IMG/VR virus record: IMGVR_UViG_3300006929_000141
Location: 1-22,336 of that record
Reading direction: 5' to 3' (one strand)
DNA length: 22,336 bases
DNA from: a virus
Below are positions 5,943 to 14,800 of this stretch, piece after piece. Below the pieces are notes generated by a model, which was not told the origin of the DNA, ran no database searches, and saw only the letters and a program-made list of their open reading frames with translations. The translations under genes were made by a program, and so were the position numbers. Each line of letters starts with the position of its first letter. Positions within the stretch are counted from its first letter, which is position 1.

Positions 5943-7458
5943 TACTCTGATCTTTGGACCTCCTGGTTGCGGCAAGACTTACACTCTTATTGAGAGCGTT
6001 AAGGAGGCTCTGGCTGAAGGCACGTCTCCAGATCGTATAGCGTTTGTATCTTTTACAAAGAAGGCGGTGCGTGAAGCTACGGATAGAGCCTGTGCTGCGT
6101 TTAACCTGACGGAGAAAGATCTACCTTATTTTAGAACACTACACTCTATGGCCTTTAGAGGGCTTGGATTGCAGTCTTCTGATATGCTTGGTCGAGATGA
6201 TTGGAGAATCTTAGGGAACCAACTTGGTTTAATCTTTGATGGAGTAAGCGGAGTATCTCCAGACGATGGAATGATTATGCCTTTGCCGATTGGTAAGGGA
6301 GACACCTATCTTCAGTTAATGACAAGAGCTCGATACAAAATGATTTCTTTTGAAAAAGAATACAACCAACATGGAGACCGGGATATGTATTTTCCACTCC
6401 TAGAAAAGATTGAGAAAATTGTTTCTACTTACAAACAGGAAAACACTAAGTATGACTTCGTTGATTTGATAGAACTATACATACAATCTGTGATGCCTCC
6501 CTCGTTAGATCTATTGATTGTTGATGAGGCACAAGATCTGACACCGTTGCAATGGGAAATGGTAAAGACAATAAGCTCGAATGCGAAGAAGGTTTTATAT
6601 GCGGGAGATGATGACCAGGCGATCCACCGATGGACAGGTGTTGATGTACGGTTATTCCTAGGGTGCAGCGATCAAAAAGAAATACTTACTCAGAGTTATA
6701 GATTACCAGTGTCAGTGCATCGTTTGTCTCAGCACTTGGTGCATAGGATAGATGAGAGACAAGAAAAAGAATTTAAACCTACCGAGGATCGAGGGTCTGT
6801 AAACTTTCACAGACAGATACGAGAACTTGATTTCTCCACAGGATCATGGACGTTGATGGCTCGAACCAATGCAATGGTACGAGAGTGGGGGGAGTTGCTA
6901 CAGGCCGAAGGTCTTTTGTATTCTATAAAAGGTAGGAGTAGTATTAGCCAATCCACGGCAGAAGTGATTACTTCGTGGAAAAAATTACAGAGGGGAGAAC
7001 ATTTACCTCTTGCATCTGTTGTTAAACTCTACGAAAATGTCCCCAAGATGGGAGATTTCAAAGTAGTGAAACGAGGTTCGAGCAACCTATTACAGGCCGT
7101 TGATCCTGAAAGCCTCCTGTCTTACGAAGATCTTAAAGAAAAATATGGAATGGAAGCACCCAAGGACCGAGATGCGATGGACGTGGCTCGACTAGGCACT
7201 CATGATAAGCTTTACTTTGAGGCTATTGAGCGGAGAGGCGAGGACATTCTGGACGAACCTAGGATTAAACTGTCAACCTTTCATGCCATGAAGGGGGGAG
7301 AAGATGATAATTGTGTGGTATCTTTATCAAGCACTCGAGCATGTGCTGAGAATAGAAACCAAGACGATGAGCACCGTGCATTTTATGTTGGCGTAACGAG
7401 AGCTAAGAAAAATCTGCACATAATTGAGTCCGATAAAAAATACAGGTATATGGTATGA
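5932..7458 (+). CDS. Superfamily 1 (UvrD/Rep-like) DNA helicase, 508 aa
   Basis: The helicase motifs of the UvrD/Rep group are present: Walker A GPPGCGKT (9-16), motif Ia AFVSFTKKA (37-45), motif II VDEAQDL (197-203), motif III AGDDDQAIHRW (224-234), motif IV QSYRLP (254-259), motif V TFHAMKGGE (449-457) and motif VI FYVGVTRAK (484-492). It should unwind DNA 3' to 5' at the fork or during repair. At 508 residues it is much shorter than UvrD (about 720), so accessory domains must be reduced. The start is uncertain: an ATG at 5932 or a GTG at 5920, neither with a clear ribosome site, suggesting coupling to the AlpA-like gene it overlaps. Its stop at 7456-7458 lies 11 bases before the preferred transporter start. 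Confidence 0.92.
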   Translation: MGSSTLIFGPPGCGKTYTLIESVKEALAEGTSPDRIAFVSFTKKAVREATDRACAAFNLTEKDLPYFRTLHSMAFRGLGLQSSDMLGRDDWRILGNQLGLIFDGVSGVSPDDGMIMPLPIGKGDTYLQLMTRARYKMISFEKEYNQHGDRDMYFPLLEKIEKIVSTYKQENTKYDFVDLIELYIQSVMPPSLDLLIVDEAQDLTPLQWEMVKTISSNAKKVLYAGDDDQAIHRWTGVDVRLFLGCSDQKEILTQSYRLPVSVHRLSQHLVHRIDERQEKEFKPTEDRGSVNFHRQIRELDFSTGSWTLMARTNAMVREWGELLQAEGLLYSIKGRSSISQSTAEVITSWKKLQRGEHLPLASVVKLYENVPKMGDFKVVKRGSSNLLQAVDPESLLSYEDLKEKYGMEAPKDRDAMDVARLGTHDKLYFEAIERRGEDILDEPRIKLSTFHAMKGGEDDNCVVSLSSTRACAENRNQDDEHRAFYVGVTRAKKNLHIIESDKKYRYMV

Positions 7459-7469
7459 AAGGAAATAAA

Positions 7470-7925
7470 ATGAAATATGCGATATTATATGTAGCGGCAA
7501 TTGTTGCCGTTAATTATGGGTTTTCTGTTATAAAACCTTGGTTTGTGTTTGGTGCGGCTTTACCGCCAATGACCTTTTTAGTTGGAGCTGTCTTTATTTT
7601 AAGGGACTACGCACAAAAAGATTTAGGTCATTATGTTTGGGCTCCAATGGCAGTCGGTATTTTACTTAGTTACCTAATGGCTGATCCATTTATAGCGATT
7701 GCTTCAGCATTGGCTTTTATAGTTTCAGAAACAACAGATTGGGCTGTGTACACTAAAACAAAAAGACCTATGAAAGATAGGATACTTTTATCTTCCGCGA
7801 TATCTGTTCCAATTGATAGCCTTGTCTTTTTGGTTGTTGCAGGATTTTTTGGTTGGACAGCATTTTTTGTAATGGTTGTTTCTAAAATGATTGCGTCAGT
7901 TATTGTTTGGTTATCTTTAAAATGA
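7470..7925 (+). CDS. yhhQ: YhhQ/VUT-family queuosine precursor transporter, 151 aa
   Basis: The protein is almost entirely hydrophobic with about six membrane segments (roughly 2-20, 25-46, 57-72, 73-88, 106-124, 127-149). Family-specific stretches are LPPMTFLVGAVFILRDYAQ (31-49), ADPFIAIASALAFIVSE (71-87) followed by TTDW, and SVPIDSLVFL (112-121), matching the VUT/YhhQ family that imports 7-deazaguanine precursors such as preQ0 and preQ1. At 151 residues it matches the short form. An ATG at 7455 overlaps the helicase stop, but AAAGGA six bases before the ATG at 7470 favours the latter. Its end overlaps the DpdA-like gene as ATGA. The neighbour implies it feeds a base to that enzyme. The substrate is known for the family, not shown here. 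Confidence 0.88.
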   Translation: MKYAILYVAAIVAVNYGFSVIKPWFVFGAALPPMTFLVGAVFILRDYAQKDLGHYVWAPMAVGILLSYLMADPFIAIASALAFIVSETTDWAVYTKTKRPMKDRILLSSAISVPIDSLVFLVVAGFFGWTAFFVMVVSKMIASVIVWLSLK

Positions 7926-8602
7926 TTCATTATCACGGCACTCCCTTAACACCTAACTCTGAATTGTTAAAGATGGCTGGAAAACACTTTTGTGTTAGTT
8001 ATGCCAATCCAGAAAATGCAGATTGGTGTTTTAAGAATTCTCAATCTGTTATGTGGGATAATGGTGCGTTTACTTCTTACACACAAGGTCAAGAATTTAA
8101 TTTAAAAGGTTTTATATCTTGGGTTGAGGAGTTTCTTTATCCCCCGCATTGGGGAGTAGTTCCTGATATAATTGGTGGAACAGTGGAGGATCAAAAGAAA
8201 TTAATGCATGAATGGCCTTACTCTAAAGAACTTTCTGCCCCTGTTTGGCATATGAATTTACCCATTGACTGGCTACTTGAAATTGCAGACAATTATCCAC
8301 GGTTTTGTTTTGGTTCTTCTGGACAATATTGGCAAGTTGGTTCTGAGGCTTGGTGTAGACGATGCGACGAAGCTTGGAATGAACTAACCAGAAGGAATTA
8401 TCGACCTTGGGTACATATGATGAGGGGACTTTCTTTATGTGGGGATGTTTGGCCTTTTGCTTCTGCCGATAGTACAAATGTTGCTAGAAACTTTAAGAAT
8501 ATAGGTCATCAAGTTTGTCCAGAGAGAATGGCAAGAAGAATTGATTCTATTCAAAGTTGGAAGAAGTGGTCAATAAAAGAAACACAATTGTCTTTAATAT
8601 AG
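7922..8602 (+). CDS. dpdA: DpdA-like 7-deazaguanine DNA transglycosylase (TGT paralogue), 226 aa
   Basis: The order of motifs follows the tRNA-guanine transglycosylase barrel in the compact phage DpdA form: HYHGTPLTP (3-11), VMWDNGAF (43-50; D46 as DSGGF-type general acid), VVPDIIGG (79-86; D82 in the base-recognition position), FGSSGQYWQVG (130-140; equivalent to the GGLAVGE loop), VHMMRGLSL (164-172) and PFASADSTNVARN (178-190; D183 as likely nucleophile). The TGT zinc cluster is not visible, as expected if DNA rather than tRNA is bound. DpdA replaces guanine in DNA with preQ0 or a relative. The ATG overlaps the transporter stop and has no ribosome site of its own, so the two are translationally coupled. 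Residue equivalences are by motif order; a tRNA substrate is the alternative. Confidence 0.85.
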   Translation: MIHYHGTPLTPNSELLKMAGKHFCVSYANPENADWCFKNSQSVMWDNGAFTSYTQGQEFNLKGFISWVEEFLYPPHWGVVPDIIGGTVEDQKKLMHEWPYSKELSAPVWHMNLPIDWLLEIADNYPRFCFGSSGQYWQVGSEAWCRRCDEAWNELTRRNYRPWVHMMRGLSLCGDVWPFASADSTNVARNFKNIGHQVCPERMARRIDSIQSWKKWSIKETQLSLI

Positions 8603-8611
8603 GGAATCAAT

Positions 8612-8875
8612 ATGAAAAGAGAAGAGTTATTACAAAAAGCAGAATCCTTGGTCAACGGTCCGAGAGCCAAGCATTATGGAGATGCTTACGAAAACCATGA
8701 GCGTATCGCCAAGTTATGGTCTGTAGTGTTAGGGGTAGACATAACTGTTGCCCAAGTTTATCTTTGCCTAAACCAATTGAAGGTATCAAGACTTATTGAA
8801 ACCCCTGATCATGAAGACTCTTGGGTGGACATAGCTGGATATGCAGCTTTAGGTGGAGAGAAATGGAACGAGTAG
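8612..8875 (+). CDS. DUF6378-like phage protein, 87 aa
   Basis: The pattern HYGDAYENHERIAKLW (21-36) followed by LKVSRLIETPDHEDSWVDIAGYAAL matches a small phage family that I recall as DUF6378. It is all-helical, with acidic residues spaced (E27, E30, then D66, E67, D68 and D72) in a way that recalls all-alpha NTP pyrophosphohydrolases of the MazG type, though that is only a suggestion. AGGGAA five bases before the ATG sets the start, nine bases after the DpdA-like stop. Its end overlaps the PP-loop gene by 13 bases. If it cleaves nucleotides it could adjust precursor pools; the function is not established. Confidence 0.75.
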   Translation: MKREELLQKAESLVNGPRAKHYGDAYENHERIAKLWSVVLGVDITVAQVYLCLNQLKVSRLIETPDHEDSWVDIAGYAALGGEKWNE

Positions 8876-9672
8876 ATCCTATTATATCTTGGTGGAGTGC
8901 GGGCGTGACGAGTGCGGTTGCTACTAAACTTGCCATAGATAAGTATGGATCTGATGCCGTCCGACCTATGTACTTTCAAATAGATAGTGCTCATCCTGAC
9001 AACGACAGATTTAAAAGTCAGTGCGAAGAATGGTACGGTAAAAAAATAGAAGTTCACAGATCTCATAAGCATAATGATCAGTTTGAAGTTATCATCAAAG
9101 ATAAATATGTTAATGGACCAGGTGGTGCCCGATGTACTTTGGTTCTCAAGAAGAGAGTTCGTCAAAGGATAGAGAAAGAAGTAGATTACTCAGGCCAGAT
9201 CTTTGGGTTTGAGTATAGCAAAAAAGAAATCAATCGAGCCATTCGATTTAAAGAACAGTATCCTGATGCCAAACCTTTATTCCCTTTGATTGAGAACAAG
9301 GTCAATAAGAAGGAGTGTCTTTTTTATTTAGAGCAACAAGGAATTAAACGACCAACGATGTACACTCTTGGATACAACAACAATAATTGTATCGGTTGTG
9401 TGAAGGGCGGCATGGGATATTGGAATAAAATACGGACAGACTTTCCAGATCATTTTGAAAAAATGGCACAGGCAGAAAGACAAGTGGGTAATTCATGTAT
9501 AAGAGGAATCTTTTTGGATGAACTTGACCCAGAGGCAGGAAGAAGACAGAAGATTGTGACCCCAGATTGTGGTAATTTTTGTGACATTGAATTTACAGAG
9601 ATCATGCATCCTAGAGTTGAGTCGATCTACGAACAACCAGAACAATTATCTTTTATGTTTGAGGAGAAGTGA
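8863..9672 (+). CDS. PP-loop ATPase, phage PAPS-reductase/adenine nucleotide alpha-hydrolase-like, 269 aa
   Basis: Near the N-terminus, ISWWSAGVTSAVA carries SAGVTS (12-17) in place of the SGGxDS PP-loop, followed by an alpha/beta Rossmann-like pattern. ARCTLVLK (89-96) is the R-x-C-T-x-x-x-K block seen in CysH/DndC-related enzymes. Further Cys residues are C176-x2-C179, C212 and C236-x3-C240, enough for a metal or Fe-S site. The ECGLH motif of true sulfate-assimilating CysH is missing, so assimilation is unlikely. Such phage proteins are usually called PAPS reductase-like without proven function; members of the superfamily adenylate a substrate during base or backbone modification (QueC, TilS, DndC). 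GGAG precedes the ATG by four bases. Position between the DpdA-like gene and the polymerase suggests DNA or nucleotide modification, which is inference. Confidence 0.75.
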   Translation: MERVDPIISWWSAGVTSAVATKLAIDKYGSDAVRPMYFQIDSAHPDNDRFKSQCEEWYGKKIEVHRSHKHNDQFEVIIKDKYVNGPGGARCTLVLKKRVRQRIEKEVDYSGQIFGFEYSKKEINRAIRFKEQYPDAKPLFPLIENKVNKKECLFYLEQQGIKRPTMYTLGYNNNNCIGCVKGGMGYWNKIRTDFPDHFEKMAQAERQVGNSCIRGIFLDELDPEAGRRQKIVTPDCGNFCDIEFTEIMHPRVESIYEQPEQLSFMFEEK

Positions 9673-11591
9673 TGCAGAAGAATCTATTCGAGATCAGTAG
9701 CAGTAACGATGATGATTACCTAATAAAAAACGAAATGGATCTCATTGAAAAAGACTGGAACATACCACCAGAGTACCCCGACCTAACAGGGTATAAACAA
9801 ATAGCGATAGACCTCGAGACATGTGATCCTAACATCATGACTTTAGGTCCTGGTTGGTCAAGAAACGATGGGCATATAGCCGGGATTGCGGTAGCAGCAG
9901 GGGATTACTACGGATACTTCCCAATCAAGCATGAGAACGGACATAACTTAGACCACAAGATGACCATGAAATGGTTGAAGAAACAGATGGAAACCCCTGA
10001 CATTGATAAGATCATGCACAATGCCACCTACGACGCAGGATGGCTCCGCTCAGTGGGCATTGATGTCCAGGGTAGGATAATCGATACGATGCTTGCTGCG
10101 GCTCTCATAGACGAGAACAGGTTCTCCTACAGCCTAAACAATTTAGGCAGAGATTACCTAGGTGAAACAAAAAGTGAGAGGCTTCTTAGAGCAGCCGCCG
10201 CAGAATGGGGGATCGATCCCAAGGCAGACATGCACAAACTACCTCCGAAATATGTGGGAGCCTACGCAGAACAAGACGCAGTGCTCACATTAAAACTCTG
10301 GGACAGATTCAAAGCAGAGATATCACAACAGGAACTAAGTCACATTTTTGATTTAGAAACATCTCTTATACCAGTAATGCTTGACATGAGACAGAAAGGC
10401 GTTCGCGTAGATCTTAACAAGACAGATAAAATTCGTTCAGAACTCAGGTCCAAGGTGCGAGAACTGAAAGCAGAGATCAAACGTAAGAGCGGCGTGGACA
10501 TCGAACCTTGGGCAAATGCCTCTGTAGAGAAGGTGTTCCAAAAGCTAGACATCGATTACCCTACTACGGAAGCGGGTAGCCCATCCTTTACAAAACATTT
10601 CTTGAATGCTCACCCTAATGATGTAGCTCAGATGATTGTAAAGCTACGAGAGTTTGACAAGGCAGACAGTACATTTATTGATAGTATCATGCGCCATGAA
10701 CATAAAGGTCGGATACACACAGAGTTCCACCAACTTAGAAAGGACAATGCGGGAACTGTAACGGGAAGATTTTCGTCTAGTAACCCAAACCTCCAACAGT
10801 TTCCTGCGAGGGATCCAGATATTAAGAAGGCAATCAGAGGATTGTTTCTACCAGAAGAAGGTGAGAAGTGGGGAAGCTTTGACTACTCGAGCCAAGAACC
10901 GAGGCTCCTAGTGCATTTTGCATCGTCACTACCAGATGGAATGAAGCACTCTGTGGTTGATGGGATAGTCGAAGAGTACAACAATGGGGATGTTGACCTA
11001 CACCAGATGGCGGCAGATCTTGCAGGGATCTCTAGGAAAGAAGCCAAGGTTGTGAACCTAGGTATCATGTATGGAATGGGTGTTGGAAAACTCAGCAATC
11101 AATTGGATATTGCCAAGGAGGAGGCCAAGGATATCCTTGAACTCTACAACGATAAGGTGCCTTTCGTAAAACAGTTGGCAAACATGGCAAGTCAAAGAGC
11201 CGAGAGCCAAGGTCAGATACGAACGATCCTTGGTCGTAAGTGTCGGTTCCACCTATGGGAACCTCGAACCTTTGGATACAATAAAGCGTTACCACTAGAA
11301 GATGCTAAGAAAGAATATGGTGGACTTGGAATGTTGAGAAGAGCGTTCACTTACAAGGCTTTAAATAAACTTATCCAGGGAAGCGCAGCGGATCAAACGA
11401 AGAAAGCTATGGTCGATTGTTATGCAGAGAAACTTCTTCCTATGTTAACGGTTCATGATGAGTTGTGCTTCTCAGTAGAAAGTCAAGAACAAGCTAAAAG
11501 AATAACTGAAATCATGGAGACAGGGCTACCATTAAACGTACCAACAAAGGTGGACTGTGAACTAGGCGACAATTGGGGGGAGGCAGGATAA
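9672..11591 (+). CDS. Family A DNA polymerase with 3'-5' exonuclease, 639 aa
   Basis: This replicative polymerase has the proofreading and polymerase domains of the Pol I family and no 5' nuclease domain. Exonuclease motifs are AIDLET (D47, E49), HNATYD (D121) and YAEQD (198-202). Polymerase motif A is FDYSSQEPRLL (D404), motif B is RKEAKVVNLGIMYG (455-468), and motif C is VHDEL with H595-D596-E597. In motif B the residue aligned with E. coli Phe762 is Leu463. At 639 residues it is close to other phage PolA proteins. The ATG at 9672 shares one base with the PP-loop stop and has GGAG five bases upstream; a GTG one codon earlier is less likely. It presumably works with the primase and helicases of this operon. 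Confidence 0.95.
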   Translation: MQKNLFEISSSNDDDYLIKNEMDLIEKDWNIPPEYPDLTGYKQIAIDLETCDPNIMTLGPGWSRNDGHIAGIAVAAGDYYGYFPIKHENGHNLDHKMTMKWLKKQMETPDIDKIMHNATYDAGWLRSVGIDVQGRIIDTMLAAALIDENRFSYSLNNLGRDYLGETKSERLLRAAAAEWGIDPKADMHKLPPKYVGAYAEQDAVLTLKLWDRFKAEISQQELSHIFDLETSLIPVMLDMRQKGVRVDLNKTDKIRSELRSKVRELKAEIKRKSGVDIEPWANASVEKVFQKLDIDYPTTEAGSPSFTKHFLNAHPNDVAQMIVKLREFDKADSTFIDSIMRHEHKGRIHTEFHQLRKDNAGTVTGRFSSSNPNLQQFPARDPDIKKAIRGLFLPEEGEKWGSFDYSSQEPRLLVHFASSLPDGMKHSVVDGIVEEYNNGDVDLHQMAADLAGISRKEAKVVNLGIMYGMGVGKLSNQLDIAKEEAKDILELYNDKVPFVKQLANMASQRAESQGQIRTILGRKCRFHLWEPRTFGYNKALPLEDAKKEYGGLGMLRRAFTYKALNKLIQGSAADQTKKAMVDCYAEKLLPMLTVHDELCFSVESQEQAKRITEIMETGLPLNVPTKVDCELGDNWGEAG

Positions 11592-11803
11592 TGTCTGAAG
11601 ACGAACTAGATAAATGTGTTGGGTTCAAAGATATGAACACAATGCAAGCAAAAGAATTAATTGTGTTTATACAAGACTCCTTGAATCTTGTAGATAAGTA
11701 TTGCTCAGAAGAACAGTTCTTAGAACATTTTGATAATGCGAGGGAGTTAGTTCAAATGTTTGGTGGCAGTGGTATTGAGATTAAAACTATGACGAACGAT
11801 TGA
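11591..11803 (+). CDS. Small acidic hypothetical protein, 70 aa
   Basis: The product begins MSEDELDKCVGF and looks helical and acidic, with no recognised motif. Its ATG shares one base with the polymerase stop (TAATG), and GGAGG eight bases upstream supports the start. It is the last gene of the rightward operon, and its end overlaps the end of the converging giant virion gene by 17 bases. No function is proposed. Confidence 0.65.
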   Translation: MSEDELDKCVGFKDMNTMQAKELIVFIQDSLNLVDKYCSEEQFLEHFDNARELVQMFGGSGIEIKTMTND

Positions 11804-14800
11804 GGATGTCCGCGTTCCGAGGATCACCCAGTAGGCTTGGAGATAAGTTGGTTCTATTTATTGGTTGAGCTACAGGAGTAGAGATGTTCATGTTGTTAAA
11901 AGGATTTGTAAGAGGTACAGCACTAGATTTTTTCATGTTGCTAAAAGGATTTGATTCTGGTTCAGGAGTGTAAAACTCTCGAGAAGGAGTAGCGGGAATA
12001 AACTCTGGATCTGTTGTTAATTTTTCTTTTCTGAACTGTTGATACAAATTATTTATTTGTTCTCTAGGAAGCTTATCTAAAATTCCAGATCTTCTCATTC
12101 TTGTTTTTACACTAGAGCTAACTCTGTAAGGATCAAACTCTCCTCTCATAACTTTATTACTTACTTTGACCCCTTCATTCTTTAAAATTCTTCTCATTTT
12201 GCTATCGGACAATCCTAACTTTCTTCCGTCCTCAAACATTTGATACACCTGTTCATCTACGTTTTTTAAACTATTGTTTGCGTCTATGTAACCTTGGAGC
12301 AAGGTTTGAGAGTCTATGTTTTTGTCATCAGCAAGAGAAGTAAATTTTCTTTTTGCATCAGTTGCTCTGCCTGATAATTCAAAACCTTTATACTTTAAAT
12401 TATTTTCAGGTTTAAAAGTTATCGGTCTAAAACCTAATATTCCCATCGCGGTAGCTCTATCCATGCTGTAAACATTTCCTTGTTTATCCATAGAATCAAT
12501 AATCCCATCTTCGGTTCCAAGAGTTGACCGAATAATTTTTCTAGGAGCTACAACTCCACCTTGAGTTTGAAAAGGTACGACATTTGGTATGCCAGTATTA
12601 GCCATGTGAAGTCCACCTTTATAGATTTTTTCCGCTATGCTATCTTCTGGATTAAATATTTTTGCTCCTGTGCTCGATTTTCCGTCACCGAAAGGATTTC
12701 CCTCTAGTGTTGCTTTGAAGAACATTGAGGGTTCCATAAATGGTTTCATAGATTCTGTCATGCTTTTAAACATTGCACGACCAATAGCGTTAGACATATC
12801 TTTGCCTGTAAGCCTAGAAGTAGTATAGGTGTCTAATGCAGAGTTTGCGACCTTACGAATATCATTGTACGGATTAAACGTACTGAAGTTAACAAATTGT
12901 GGATGACCGTCTTTATCTAATCCTATAGGAATTAAATCAGCGGACTTTTCCCAAGGAGCTCCAAAGGATCTTTTGTACGCATCTATTTGATCTTGACCTA
13001 TTCCTGTTGCAAGCATCCCCGCTTGAACTGCAGCTATAGGAGCTATCGTAGTTGTTGTAATAGCACCAGATAATCTTCTTAATCCTATATTTCGGACACC
13101 AGGTATATCCGAAGCTAGTTCTTTCATAGCTTGATCTATGGTGTTAAAACCTGTTCTATAAACTTCATATGGAAAAGTTACAAAGTTACCGATGGGTACT
13201 TTTCTAGCTATTCTAACAAAATCAGGAGCTAAATCATAGTTGGGAACAGTGTTCCTTACTATAGAGCCAGCTTGATCTTTAATTAACTCATCAATTTGAT
13301 TTGCAGAAATTCCAGGTGGCATCTTTTTTCCACCTGTTAAATGTTTATATTGATCTTCAACACTTAAATTTTTTAACGCATCCCTTAATTTATTTTGTTC
13401 AAACTTATAGTTGTAAATTTTCCAACCATCATCACTACCTTGATATAATTTATCTGCTAAATTTGTAAATTCTTTAGCTTTCTTTACTGCAAGATTTCTT
13501 TCACCTTTGACGTACCCTTTAAATGTTGGAGCTCCATAGCCCCCTAAAAGCTCTTGAATCTCTCTAAGATTTGCAGACGTTCCGATGATACCTCTAGTTT
13601 GCATTTCTGCAAGTTCTTTGAGCATCTCATCATCTCCTGCATTTCTCATGTTTTTTAACACAATATCAAAAGACTCTTTAAGGTTTGCTCCTCGACCCAC
13701 GTTCCCTTGCATCACTGCAAACATAGAAGCACTGGTAAGGTTTCTACCTTGTGTTATTGGAGACAAAACTGTTTTAGAATACTGAGTGATACCCTTTGCT
13801 TTCATTGCAGTGTTAATAATCTGTGAACCAAGGTTATCTAGTGTTTGGTCGTTCCCTAACTTATAAACACTTAAATCACTATAAATTTGTTTAGGAACCA
13901 AGTACCCACTTAAAGTCCCCCATCCAGAACGGTTCAATTGATCCGTAGTTATTTTTGTTGCCTCTCCAGTAGGAAGAAGTTCTCCTCGTTGAAAACTTTC
14001 TCCCCCTCCTTCTCCCAATTGAACGTATCCTCTTCTTTGTAAGTCTGCCTTTGCTGCATCATTTAACGTATTACCATCAATAAAAAGACGACCTATTCCT
14101 TTTTCTGTTTTTGCTAATCTAGTTATGTCATCAAAAAAAGTATCCGCTGCTTTAAAACTTGCAAGATCATTAATTGTTTGAAGATAGGCTTGCGTAGGAT
14201 TATCTATTTCTCCCATTACTTTTCTTAACTCAGGAGCAATATTTTTTCGTTCTAAAAGCATATCTGTGTTTAATCTGATTGAAGCAATTCTACCGCTAGA
14301 TACATTTCTTGCCCCTAAATTTGAATGCCTATCAATAAAAGCTTTCAGTGCAGCTTCCGCAGCTTCGTCATTAACTTTACCGTTTATAAACCTTATGACT
14401 TCCTCACCTTGCATGGTTCCTGCTTTAGGTGTTAAACCTTTTTTAGCATTGATGCTTTTTAAAAATGCTGCATCGTTAAAATCTAAACCAGTTTCTTCCA
14501 CCATCAAGTCATTTTGTCTTTGAAACGCCTTAGTCAACTCTTCTTCTGCTAGTCGAGCACTTTTAAAAGATTCCTTTGAACTACCTCCTGTTTTAAAAAA
14601 TTGTTTTGCAACTTTTTTTGATTCTTCAGTTGGAGTGTAGTTTTTATTTCTATGTATCTCATAATCACGTCTAAGATACCCTTTGTTACCAGCTATAGAT
14701 TCTGCAATCATGTCTTTAAGGTTAACACCATCTAAAGATAAAACTCCTCCACGCAAAAAAGCACTGTTCTCAATAGCATCTTTAGATAAATCTAAAACAT

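Noticed and set aside
8863-9672. True CysH (PAPS reductase) for sulfate assimilation
   Set aside because: The catalytic ECGLH motif is absent and the PP-loop is altered, so only a superfamily-level call is supported.
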